From the NCBI RefSeq assembly GCF_003610805.1, contig NZ_RAPF01000005.1, forward strand, positions 248,001-312,000: a stretch of DNA of 64,000 bases, given 5' to 3'. The stretch's first letter is position 1; each line of letters opens with the position of its first letter. The translations under genes were made by a program, and so were the position numbers. Source of the DNA: Altericroceibacterium spongiae. GTDB taxonomy: Bacteria > Pseudomonadota > Alphaproteobacteria > Sphingomonadales > Sphingomonadaceae. Of this stretch, positions 17,968-26,304 are shown piece by piece. The notes under the pieces are model-generated. The model made no database searches. It saw nothing but the letters and a program-made list of their open reading frames with translations, and was not told the origin of the DNA.

Positions 17968-18878
17968 TTGCCCCCCGCTGCGTTCGTAGCCGTATCACTC
18001 AAGATAAGGCCCTGCGAAGCATTTGATTTGTCGAGAGCTTCTTGCACGTCCCGTTTGTTCACAGCAATGATATGCTGGCGACGAGGGTCGTCTTTTTCGG
18101 GACTTCCGAGGAGGCCAAGCTTTTTCAGAACATAAAAAAGCATCGCATACCGGACACTCACCGTGCCCTTGCCGTCGGGGAGCCCATAGTCCTTCGCAAC
18201 CACCAGTTGCTGGCTCGGGGTCAAGCCGGGGTGCGGCGCGATGATGATGTCGAAATAGTTGTTCCAGAGCCAGTCGGCCTTGCCGGATTCTCCTGGGGCA
18301 GCGAGCTCTCCGACCTCGAGAATTCGCGGCAAGAGGAAGTCCTTGAAGCTGTGCTCAAGGTGGCAATAGGCCCGAACGTGCCAGCGAAAACCATCGTAGC
18401 CAAATGCATGCGGCGAAATTCGTCGCCACGTTGGTTCAGGACGAACCTTGTTCATCGATTGATAGAGAACATCGACAGATCGATCTTCCCGTATCGCTCG
18501 TAAAACGGCGCGGAGGACCTCGATATCGACATCGCGGCGCGGCGTGACCGCCACATCGGCTCTCGGAATCGCACCGAACCAGGATTCCTCAAGCGGGACC
18601 ACGCCTTCAGTCACCGAGCGAAGCCGCGACAGGTAAACGTAAGGATCGGGATCGAGGAAGCGGAGCATGAACTCCGGTTCGGCAAAGTAGCGTTTCGCCC
18701 GGGTGTCGTAGCGCATGTTTCCGGGTGCCCACTCTTGGTAAAGACTCAGGTCCTTAGAGGCTTGCGGCACAGACACGCCGAACTGTTCAACCAAGTCGCC
18801 CCGGTTGATCGCCCCCTCCCAGAAGAGCCGAAACTCAATGAATTCGAGCCGTTGCTCGACACCCCAGCGCATCGCCAT
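17964..18878 (-). CDS. WYL-domain transcriptional regulator (BrxR/CapW-like)
   Basis: A 304-residue regulator. The N-terminal winged helix (WGVEQRLEFIEFRLFWEG, then VSVPQASKDLSLYQE) has the layout of BrxR and CapW, repressors that guard BREX and CBASS loci. The WYL-like core follows around residues 140-190 (RRISPHAFGYDGFRWHVRAY), then a C-terminal WCX-like part. WYL domains are thought to bind nucleic acid or nucleotide ligands made during infection. It is the first gene of the leftward five-gene operon and shares a short intergenic region with the rightward TIR operon, so it probably represses both. That link, and the BrxR/CapW resemblance, are judged by eye. Confidence 0.85.
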   Translation of the reverse strand: MAMRWGVEQRLEFIEFRLFWEGAINRGDLVEQFGVSVPQASKDLSLYQEWAPGNMRYDTRAKRYFAEPEFMLRFLDPDPYVYLSRLRSVTEGVVPLEESWFGAIPRADVAVTPRRDVDIEVLRAVLRAIREDRSVDVLYQSMNKVRPEPTWRRISPHAFGYDGFRWHVRAYCHLEHSFKDFLLPRILEVGELAAPGESGKADWLWNNYFDIIIAPHPGLTPSQQLVVAKDYGLPDGKGTVSVRYAMLFYVLKKLGLLGSPEKDDPRRQHIIAVNKRDVQEALDKSNASQGLILSDTATNAAGGK

Positions 18879-18887
18879 ATCAGTCCG

Positions 18888-18944
18888 TATAGTTTCTAGA
18901 TTGACTAATCCGTATTATAGGTATAGTTTATATACACACTAAAC
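18888..18944. promoter_or_regulatory. Divergent promoter/operator of the defence island
   Basis: This AT-rich block sits between the WYL gene (leftward) and the DUF2188 gene (rightward). On the minus strand, TATAAT (18914-18919) lies 17 bases from a weak -35, TTAGTG (18937-18942). On the plus strand, TTGACT (18901-18906) is followed after 15 bases by TATAGT (18922-18927). An inverted repeat GTTTA...TAAAC (18926-18930, 18940-18944) and a direct repeat TATAGTTT (18888-18895, 18922-18929) overlap both promoters and are candidate WYL binding sites. Confidence 0.5.
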
Positions 18945-18973
18945 GAGTCGAGTCAATGCGCACGGAGGATACG

Positions 18974-19210
18974 ATGGCGGACCGATATGTAACCAAACAC
19001 GACAAGGGCTGGGCCGTAAAAGCTCCCGGCGCGAAGCGAGCCAGCAGTGTGCATGGCACGCAGAAGGAGGCCGAAAAGGCTGCCAAGAAGACGGTTGGAA
19101 ATCTCGGCGGCGGCGAAGTTCGCATCCAGGGACGCGATGGTCGTTGGCGTGACTCCGACACGGTTGCACCGGGCAATGATCCCTACCCGCCCCGCGACAA
19201 GAAGCATTGA
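18974..19210 (+). CDS. DUF2188 domain protein
   Basis: A 78-residue basic protein beginning MADRYVTKHDKGWAVKAPGA, with the DUF2188 pattern of a GW-V-containing strand, then AEKAAKKT, then a Gly-rich GGGEVRIQGRDGRWR end. ATG 18974 has GGAGGA five bases upstream. DUF2188 proteins are small, basic and of unknown function. It is the first gene of the rightward operon, 25 bases before the TIR gene. It may bind nucleic acid, judging only from its charge. Confidence 0.75.
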   Translation: MADRYVTKHDKGWAVKAPGAKRASSVHGTQKEAEKAAKKTVGNLGGGEVRIQGRDGRWRDSDTVAPGNDPYPPRDKKH

Positions 19211-19235
19211 TCGGCATTTTCGAAAGGCTGGCACG

Positions 19236-20180
19236 GTGAAGGCTTTCATTTCCTATTCGCACAAGGACGCAGACGCGCTCGACCGGTTGCACACGCATCT
19301 GGCGATGCTTCGTCGTGAGGGCGCGGTCGAGGCCTGGTTCGATCGCGAGATTCTGGCGGGCGGGAAGCTTGATGCCGAGATCACCGCGCAGCTCGAAGGG
19401 TGCAAACTCTTCTTGCTGCTTGTCAGTCCTGACTTTCTCGCTTCCGACTATTGCGTGGAGCGTGAGATGCAGCGCGCACTCGAACGTCATGCTGCAGGGG
19501 ATGCCCGGGTCGTCCCGATCATCATCGAGCCTTGCGATTGGGCGGCATCGCCGCTGCGACAGCTGAAGGCGCTTCCACGCGACGGCAAGCCGATCAGCGA
19601 ATGGACGAACGAGAACAACGCCTACCTCGATGTCGTGAATGAAATCCGCCGTATCCTTCGCACCGAAGACCGGCCGGATACGAAAGATGCCAGCGCGGGG
19701 GTGGCCGCCGCCACCGAAGCAGGGGGCGCGGCGAGGCGCTATCGCGTCAAGCGGGACTTTGATGAGATCGATCGAAGCGACTTTCGTACAGCGGCATTCC
19801 GATCGCTGCGAACCTACTTCGAGCAAGCCATCGCCGAAATCGATTCGATCGACGACTTGCGCGGACGCTTCGTTCCGCTGACGGAAACCTCCTTCAGCTG
19901 CACCTTGGTCAACAAGGCGCGCGACCGCGGCGTAGCGCACATCACGGTGCATTGTCGCGGGACCAGTCACGGATTCAGCGACATATTCTATTCGTTTTCG
20001 GAGAACGCGCCGGACAACACGGCGAATGGCGGCTTCAGCATCAAGGCCGACGAATACGAACTTTTCCTTGCGCCGATGATGTTTGGCTACGGGCGCGAAG
20101 ATGAGCGTCTGACCCCTGAGGGTGCGGCCGAGGCGCTTTGGGCGGAATTCCTGCAGCACGCGGGAGTGACCTATGACTGA
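19236..20180 (+). CDS. TIR domain protein
   Basis: A 314-residue protein with an N-terminal TIR domain (residues 1-145): MKAFISYSHKDADALDRL, WFDREILAGGKL, and SPDFLASDYCVEREMQRAL, where the last Glu is at the position of the catalytic glutamate of NAD-cleaving TIR enzymes. The remaining 170 residues are unrecognised and may be a sensor or assembly domain. GTG 19236 is preferred because it starts directly at the TIR fold and has AAAGG eight bases upstream; a start at 19047 would add 63 Arg-rich residues lying over the DUF2188 gene. The stop overlaps a zinc-ribbon gene by eight bases. Bacterial TIR proteins in defence islands typically deplete NAD or make signalling nucleotides; that role here is inferred. 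Confidence 0.85.
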   Translation: MKAFISYSHKDADALDRLHTHLAMLRREGAVEAWFDREILAGGKLDAEITAQLEGCKLFLLLVSPDFLASDYCVEREMQRALERHAAGDARVVPIIIEPCDWAASPLRQLKALPRDGKPISEWTNENNAYLDVVNEIRRILRTEDRPDTKDASAGVAAATEAGGAARRYRVKRDFDEIDRSDFRTAAFRSLRTYFEQAIAEIDSIDDLRGRFVPLTETSFSCTLVNKARDRGVAHITVHCRGTSHGFSDIFYSFSENAPDNTANGGFSIKADEYELFLAPMMFGYGREDERLTPEGAAEALWAEFLQHAGVTYD

Positions 20181-20337
20181 GATGGTGCGGTTCCGTTGCC
20201 AGAACTGCGGCTACCGCTTCGAGACGGAAGTGCTCGACGAGGCTGAGCGCCGGGAAGCGCGGCGCCTCGATCGCCCCACATCGGCGGTCCATTGTCCGCA
20301 GTGCCATCGCACCGACATCCGTCGCGGCTGGGAGTAG
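20173..20337 (+). CDS. Zinc-ribbon miniprotein (54 aa)
   Basis: ATG 20173 overlaps the end of the TIR gene by eight bases, and the frame runs to TAG 20335-20337. The 54-residue product has two CxxC pairs, FRCQNCGYRF near the start and HCPQCHR near the end, typical of a zinc ribbon. The overlap implies translational coupling with the TIR protein, so it may be a partner or regulator of it. No family is recognised. It could be a nucleic-acid-binding or protein-binding module. Confidence 0.72.
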   Translation: MTEMVRFRCQNCGYRFETEVLDEAERREARRLDRPTSAVHCPQCHRTDIRRGWE

Positions 20338-20398
20338 CCAAGCGCGGTCCAAAATCCCGAAGTGAAAAGATGCCAGGTACCCAAGGAGGGCAAAGCTC

Positions 20399-23300
20399 GT
20401 GAAAATCCAAAATGATCAGCTTCGCTTCAGCGCAACCGATTTGGTCGGCTACCTCAATTGTCGGCACCTGAGTGGTCTTGAGCACGCCGTTGCCAAGGGT
20501 GAGCTGTCGAAACCCAAGTATTACGATCCTCTGCTCGAAGCTCTGTGGGAACGCGGGGCCAAACATGAGCAGGACTATGTCGAGCACCTGGCATCCCTCG
20601 GGCTGCACGTTGTGCGTATCGACGGTGTTGAAGTTACGGATGAAGCTGTTGCGGCGACACACGAGGCCATGCGAGCAGGCGTTGACGTCATCGTGCAGGG
20701 CGCTCTGCGTTCTGGCGCATGGGTCGGTCGCGCCGACATCCTCCGGAAGGTCGATACGCCGAGCGATCTCGGCGGTTGGTCCTATGAAGCCGTCGACACC
20801 AAGCTGGCCCGCGAGACCAAAGGCGGGACGGTCCTCCAGCTTTGCCTCTATTCCGAGCTCATCGGCGAGGTCCAGGGCCGTATGCCGGAGTTTGCGCACG
20901 TCGTTCCACCCTGGACCGATTTTGTGCCCGAGTGCTATCGCGTTTCCGATTTCGGGGCATACTACCGCCAGGTAAAGGGAGGAATGGCGGCCAATTTCGC
21001 TTGCGGGGATCCGCAGGAGTCATATCCGGAACCGGCCGCGCATTGCGATATCTGCGTGTGGAGCACCCGCTGCGACAAGCAACGCCGCGACGACGACCAT
21101 CTTTGCCTCGTAGCTGGGATTTCGAGCCTTCAGATCGCCGAACTCAAGGAGCACGGGGTCACGACAGGTGCGCAGCTTGCCGAGCTCGCCATGCCCTTGC
21201 CCTGGAAACCAGAACGCGGCTCGATCGAGAGTTTCACGCGCGTTCGCGAGCAGGCCCGCGTTCAGCTGGAAAGCCGTCTTGCCGGAGAACTCAAATTCGA
21301 GCTCCTTGCACCAGTGCCCGGTTTTGGGTTGGCTTGCCTGCCCGAGCCCGATGAAGGCGATATCTTCCTCGATTTCGAGGGTGATCCCTTCGTCGGAGAG
21401 CATGGTCTCGAATACCTCCACGGCTTTCATTACATCGACGGCGGAGAGACGCGCTATCAGGGGCTCTGGGCGCTCGATCGCGAGGCAGAAAAGGCAGCAT
21501 TCGAAACCTTCATCGATTTCGTTATCGCGAGGCTTGAAACCTATCCCAACCTGCATGTCTATCACTACGGGGGATACGAGCCGGGGGCGCTCAAGCGGCT
21601 CATGGGCCGCTATGCCACCCGGGAAGATGAACTCGATCGGCTGCTTCGCGGCAAGGTTCTTGTCGACCTTCTCAGCGTCGTGCGACACGCCATTCGCGCT
21701 GGCGTCGAAAGCTATTCAATCAAGAAGCTCGAGCCGCTTTTCGGCTACGAACGCGATGCCAAACTGCCCGACGCGAACCAGGCTCTGACGCGGCTTCAGC
21801 TGTGCCTCGAAGCGAACGATCCCACTGGGATTGAGGCCGAGGATCGCGCTACTGTCGAGGCTTACAACCGCGATGACTGCGTTGCGACGCGATACTTGCG
21901 CGATTGGCTGGAAGTGCAGCGGCAAGAGTTGGTCGAACAGGGAGCCGACATTGCGCGTCCCGAGATCGCCGATGGCGCACCAAGCGAAAACCTCTCCGAA
22001 TGGCTCGAGCTGATCACGCCGTTGATCGAGCGACTTACCGATGGAGTGCCAGTTGATCCGGCCGATCGGTCGGCCGAAGAGCATGGTCGTTGGCTGTTGG
22101 CGAACCTGCTCGAATGGCATCGCCGCGAGGAGAAGGCAGGCTGGTGGGAATACTTCCGCCTGTGCGACCTTTCTGCAGAAGATCTACTGGATGAGCGCGC
22201 GGGCCTCTCGGGTCTGCAGTACATCGAGACGGTGGGTGGAACGGCAAAATGTCCGATCGACCGCTACAGCTTTCCAGCTCAGGAAGCCGACATTCGCCCG
22301 GGCAAGGGGATTAAGGTCCAGGGCGGCCAATCGGTCGGTTCCGTTGAGGACATTTCCCGCAGCCAACGGACTGTCGACATCAAGAAGACCTCGGCCATGG
22401 CGAGCGAGCATCCCGAAGCGATCTTCGTCCACGAGCATGTTTCATCGAAGCCCATGCAGGAATCGCTTGTTCGACTGGCACGCTATGTCTGCGAGCATGG
22501 CATGTTCGACGGCGATGCCTACCGGCCTGCCCGAGACATGCTCATGCGCGTGGCCCCGCAAGTTGGAGGAGATGCGCCCATCAGGATGGACGGCGAAACG
22601 CCGCTGGCCGCCGGCGTGCGGATTGCACCGCTAGTCGCGTCAGGAGTGTTGCCGATCCAGGGACCACCCGGAACCGGCAAGACGCATACTGGCGGGCACA
22701 TGATCTGCGAGCTGGTGAAACAAGGCAAAAAGGTAGGGATCGTGGCCAATGGCCACGATGTGATCCGCAACCTTCTCGACAAAGTTATTGAGGTTGCTGA
22801 GGAAACCTCCACGCCGCTTGTGTGCATTCAAAAGCCGAAAGGCGGTTCAAAGGAAGAGGCCACCGACCGCCTTCGCTTTGCCAAGAAGAGTAATGGAGAG
22901 GTCTTCGCCGCTTTGCATGGCGATTGCCAGGTCGCAGGCGGGACGGCGTGGCTGTGGTCGACCGAGGACGCGTTCGAATGTCTTGACGTTCTTTTCGTGG
23001 ATGAGGCCGCGCAGATGTCCCTCGCAAATGTGCTCGCGGTCTCGCAGGCAGCCAAAACGCTGGTCTTGCTCGGTGATCCTCAGCAACTCGACCAACCAAT
23101 GCAGGGAAGCCATCCGGACGGCACTGGATGCTCGGCTCTGGACCATCTCTTGTCGGGGAAACAGACGATAGCATCTGACGAAGGGCTGTTCCTCGACGTC
23201 ACCTGGCGGCTGCATCCCGATATTTCCGGATTCACTTCAGAACTCTTCTATGAGGGCAAGCTTGAATCGAAGGAGGAGACGGCGGGTCAACGCGTCAATG

Positions 23301-23797
23301 CCAGCGGCATCGCCGGGGGCACGGGGCTCCGCTTCTTGCCCGTCGAGCACAAAGGCAATCAGAACTGCTCTCCCGAGGAAGCCGATGTTATCGCAGCCTT
23401 GGTAGACGACATCCTCCAGCAAGAAGCGACCTGGGTTGACCGGAATGGGGAAGAGCATCCTATCGGAAGCGATGACATCCTGATCATCGCGCCGTACAAT
23501 GCCCAGGTCTTCGAAATTCAGCAGCGCCTGCCGCAGGCGCGGGTTGGGACCGTCGACAAATTTCAAGGGCAGGAAGCGCCGATTTCAATCTACTCCCTCG
23601 CAAGCTCATCCCATGCGGACGCTCCGCGAGGCATGGAGTTTCTCTACAGTCTCAATCGCCTCAACGTTGCGACATCCCGCGCGAAATGCGTGACGATTCT
23701 GGTTGGCTCTCCGCAAGTCTTCGAAGCCGAGTGCCGCACGCCGAGACAAATGCAACTTGCAAATGCCTTTTGCCGCTACCTCGAGAGAGCGCAATGA
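20399..23797 (+). CDS. RecB-like (TM0106 family) nuclease fused to a DNA/RNA helicase
   Basis: An 1132-residue fusion. The N-terminal 200 residues resemble the TM0106 RecB-like nuclease family: SATDLVGYLNCRHLSGLEHA, VGRADILRK, YEAVDTKLARE, then a CDIC...C cysteine cluster near residue 220. A YprB-like RNase H-fold exonuclease follows (DIFLDFEGDPF near 320, YNRDDCVATRYL near 495). The C-terminal half is an SF1 helicase of the Dna2/UvrD-like AAA_12 type: Walker A GPPGTGKTHTGG near 760, LFVDEAAQMS, VGTVDKFQGQEA, and LNVATSRAKC. GTG 20399 has AAGGAGGG eight bases upstream. It is the last gene of the TIR operon, 61 bases after the zinc-ribbon gene. It probably degrades DNA or RNA during defence. 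Confidence 0.88.
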   Translation: MKIQNDQLRFSATDLVGYLNCRHLSGLEHAVAKGELSKPKYYDPLLEALWERGAKHEQDYVEHLASLGLHVVRIDGVEVTDEAVAATHEAMRAGVDVIVQGALRSGAWVGRADILRKVDTPSDLGGWSYEAVDTKLARETKGGTVLQLCLYSELIGEVQGRMPEFAHVVPPWTDFVPECYRVSDFGAYYRQVKGGMAANFACGDPQESYPEPAAHCDICVWSTRCDKQRRDDDHLCLVAGISSLQIAELKEHGVTTGAQLAELAMPLPWKPERGSIESFTRVREQARVQLESRLAGELKFELLAPVPGFGLACLPEPDEGDIFLDFEGDPFVGEHGLEYLHGFHYIDGGETRYQGLWALDREAEKAAFETFIDFVIARLETYPNLHVYHYGGYEPGALKRLMGRYATREDELDRLLRGKVLVDLLSVVRHAIRAGVESYSIKKLEPLFGYERDAKLPDANQALTRLQLCLEANDPTGIEAEDRATVEAYNRDDCVATRYLRDWLEVQRQELVEQGADIARPEIADGAPSENLSEWLELITPLIERLTDGVPVDPADRSAEEHGRWLLANLLEWHRREEKAGWWEYFRLCDLSAEDLLDERAGLSGLQYIETVGGTAKCPIDRYSFPAQEADIRPGKGIKVQGGQSVGSVEDISRSQRTVDIKKTSAMASEHPEAIFVHEHVSSKPMQESLVRLARYVCEHGMFDGDAYRPARDMLMRVAPQVGGDAPIRMDGETPLAAGVRIAPLVASGVLPIQGPPGTGKTHTGGHMICELVKQGKKVGIVANGHDVIRNLLDKVIEVAEETSTPLVCIQKPKGGSKEEATDRLRFAKKSNGEVFAALHGDCQVAGGTAWLWSTEDAFECLDVLFVDEAAQMSLANVLAVSQAAKTLVLLGDPQQLDQPMQGSHPDGTGCSALDHLLSGKQTIASDEGLFLDVTWRLHPDISGFTSELFYEGKLESKEETAGQRVNASGIAGGTGLRFLPVEHKGNQNCSPEEADVIAALVDDILQQEATWVDRNGEEHPIGSDDILIIAPYNAQVFEIQQRLPQARVGTVDKFQGQEAPISIYSLASSSHADAPRGMEFLYSLNRLNVATSRAKCVTILVGSPQVFEAECRTPRQMQLANAFCRYLERAQ

Positions 23798-23814
23798 GCA
23801 GGCCTGCAGGCTCA
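23795..23814. terminator. Possible bidirectional terminator hairpin
   Basis: Between the convergent nuclease/helicase and PLD genes lies TGAGC...GCTCA, enclosing the palindrome GCAGGCCTGC. It overlaps the upstream stop codon and lacks a T-run, so it is only a weak terminator candidate. Confidence 0.25.
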
Positions 23815-23817
23815 CGC

Positions 23818-26304
23818 TCAAGATGCGTCGGCGTTCGTGAGTTGCTGGTTGAGCTGGGTATAGTGTTTTAGGAGAAGCTCTGTCTCTTCGCGATCAATGC
23901 CTAGAGCAGCATCCAATTTGCCGACAAATTCGAGCTCGGCCTCTTGATCGAGCCGCGGCCAAGATTGGGTTGCTTTCCAGATCGCGATTGCACTTTTCGT
24001 CACGAACCCTGCCAAAGCCGCCTGCTTGTGGTCAGCAACTGCCATCACTGAACGCGCAAGCGCCCATCGCGTGATCGCCACCAAGGCAAAGCAGTCGAAG
24101 GGAAGTTCTGTCTGATGCTGGCCGATCGAAATCCGTGACAACAGAGCTGCTTCCGATTTGCTGCCCTGCCACAGGCGTTGGAGAATTCGTCCAACACGGA
24201 CCACAAACGCGCGCTCGCGATCGTGTTGCTTAGGCTCTAGGTCCAATGCGAACAGCTGGTCTCGCTGTTCGCCTTCTTTGACCTGGAGTGGGCGACGGCA
24301 CGCTTCGACCATCAGTCGCAGAATGAAGCAGACTTCCGCAGTGAGCTTGCGAGGCGGAGGAGTTTCCTCGGCAGCCAACCGCGCAATGTAGGCTTCGAAG
24401 CAATCGACCGCTTTCAGGATGTCGAGGCTTTGCCTTTCGGCCTCATCACGTCGGTACGTACGCGGTTCTCGAGACGGCGGGTCCCCGTTATCGCCAGCTC
24501 CTTGATCGCCGGACTGATCCGAATTGTTATCTCCATCGCTTCCATCGGCTCCATCGCCGCCGTCAAGCACCTCGTCGCGATAGAGGTCATCCTCCTCCTC
24601 ATCCGCCTGGCCGATTGCACGGAGAATGATCCTCAGGAGATTGACCGCATCGGGGTCGTCGAAATTGAGCCGACTGCTATCGCCCTTGGACGGTGCGCTT
24701 GCCGACATTGCCTCTCGGAAGGCTTCAGGACTCTCGTAGTCGAAGACGACGTGGTCGTCCCCGTCCTCTGTTCCTTTGCCATGGGCCCGGCCGATGGATC
24801 TGACCGCTTTTGCCGCCTTACGGCGACTCTCGGGCGTTTCGGAGAAGATGATCGCGGCAAGGCTGGCAAGTTCGAGAAAGTCGCCACCCTCGAGTTCCAC
24901 TTTCGCGAATGCCGAGCGTAACCGCTTGTCTCCCAAGCCGGGTGCAGCGTGGGTTAAACTGACCGCATCGTTGACGATAACCGCACTGGTGAGCGTTCCG
25001 TTGTTCAGCCGGATCCGTGCGATCAGCGGAAACCGAGGTTTTGCCGGCAGATCGAGTGCATAGCTGCCGCTGCGGACGCCCGAGAATGCAAACTCGCCCT
25101 CGGGGATCACGAGTACCGCGCCCTCCGGATCGGCAATTCGTTTCGATGGCACCCAGCGCAAGCTGCTTCCCGCCGCTTCGATCGTGCCAAGAGGTAGCGG
25201 TGCGCCGGGTTTCGCTTCGAGCAGTTCCTTCGTCGGCTCCATCAAGTCGGATGGGTCTATCTTCGATGACAGATCGAGGCCCAACAGCTCAAGTGCGGAA
25301 CCCGACGGAAGACGGCGATAGACCGAACACTCAGCGTTGCGCGCTGCAAGGTCAGTAAGGCCCAAGGCGTCGTCGGAACAGTTAGCACTGCCGTAGACAA
25401 TATGGTCCCAATCCTCCGTCTGGATCACAAAGACCTTGGCATGGATAAACCTCGCGCCATCGTTACCATCGAAAACCCCGGCAAAACTGACTTGCGGAAT
25501 GCGATGGAGTTGATCGACGGGGAACTCGGGGCTGTGGGCACTGAGTGCAATGGTTGTCTTCTTAGGCTTCAAAGCTTTGATGAGGCCGAGCAGGCCTTCG
25601 AGTTTTGCGTCCCAATAGGGCGAGAGCACGACAAGCTGGGTCACAGCTGCGCCCCCGACCAGATCGACTACTCGACTGAGTATGCCAGGTCCGCCACTGG
25701 CGTCCTCGCACAGCAGATCGATCAGCGTGCCATCATTAAGTTCGACCGGACCTTCATTTGCTTCAGTATCGAACAACCACGCGGCATCGCGTTCGATGAG
25801 GTCGAGTTTGCGCTTGACCGTTTCGAGGCCCGCTTCCTGAAGCCACTTTGAGAGATAATCGAATGCCTTGCGGATCAACTGACGATTGGCGTTCTCCTCA
25901 CCATCGTTGCGCTTGCGCCACCACTCGAATTGGCCGACGATCTCGCGATTCCTGCCCCAGCCTGCTGCGGTCGCGTTGGCAGATCCAACAATGACGCAGC
26001 CGGCGTCACTGCCCAGTCGGACGCTGATTTTGGGATGGAATGCGCCAGGCACTGAAATTGGCAACAAGGCATAGGCCGTGCCGGCACGGCCAAACGACTC
26101 TGGCGTCTCGGATATGGCCCGCTGGAGCATATTGGCATCGGCCATCAATATGTTGTTGTCGCTTCCGTAGACGCGCAGCCGATGATGCAGCGAGCCGTCG
26201 TAGAAGGCCGCATCGACCGAATAGGTTGTGACGATCGAGGTGTGGAAGCCAGTACGCGCGAGATCTTTAAAGAGGCTGATGCTGTTCAAGGAACGCCTCC
26301 CCAT
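23818..26304 (-). CDS. Phospholipase D-like domain protein
   Basis: An 828-residue protein with two PLD-type half-motifs in its N-terminal 350 residues: HPKISVRLGS followed by VGSANATAAGWGRNRE, and HAKVFVIQT followed by YGSANCSDDAL. The HxK plus GSxN pairs are those of PLD-superfamily nucleases. The C-terminal half is unrecognised and contains an acidic stretch (EEEDDLYRDE, DGGDGADGSDGDNNSD). The start overlaps the end of the upstream gene by 38 bases; a shorter start is possible. It converges on the nuclease/helicase gene with 20 bases between them. PLD proteins occur in DISARM (DrmC) and other defence loci, but this one is far longer than DrmC. A nuclease role is inferred. Confidence 0.8.
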   Translation of the reverse strand: MGRRSLNSISLFKDLARTGFHTSIVTTYSVDAAFYDGSLHHRLRVYGSDNNILMADANMLQRAISETPESFGRAGTAYALLPISVPGAFHPKISVRLGSDAGCVIVGSANATAAGWGRNREIVGQFEWWRKRNDGEENANRQLIRKAFDYLSKWLQEAGLETVKRKLDLIERDAAWLFDTEANEGPVELNDGTLIDLLCEDASGGPGILSRVVDLVGGAAVTQLVVLSPYWDAKLEGLLGLIKALKPKKTTIALSAHSPEFPVDQLHRIPQVSFAGVFDGNDGARFIHAKVFVIQTEDWDHIVYGSANCSDDALGLTDLAARNAECSVYRRLPSGSALELLGLDLSSKIDPSDLMEPTKELLEAKPGAPLPLGTIEAAGSSLRWVPSKRIADPEGAVLVIPEGEFAFSGVRSGSYALDLPAKPRFPLIARIRLNNGTLTSAVIVNDAVSLTHAAPGLGDKRLRSAFAKVELEGGDFLELASLAAIIFSETPESRRKAAKAVRSIGRAHGKGTEDGDDHVVFDYESPEAFREAMSASAPSKGDSSRLNFDDPDAVNLLRIILRAIGQADEEEDDLYRDEVLDGGDGADGSDGDNNSDQSGDQGAGDNGDPPSREPRTYRRDEAERQSLDILKAVDCFEAYIARLAAEETPPPRKLTAEVCFILRLMVEACRRPLQVKEGEQRDQLFALDLEPKQHDRERAFVVRVGRILQRLWQGSKSEAALLSRISIGQHQTELPFDCFALVAITRWALARSVMAVADHKQAALAGFVTKSAIAIWKATQSWPRLDQEAELEFVGKLDAALGIDREETELLLKHYTQLNQQLTNADAS

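Noticed and set aside
17068-18135. 355-codon plus-strand frame across the helicase and WYL genes
   Set aside because: Crosses two overlapping minus-strand genes and shows no family pattern.
19047-19235. N-terminal extension of the TIR protein
   Set aside because: The added 63 residues are Arg-rich and overlap the DUF2188 gene; an RBS is present at 19236.
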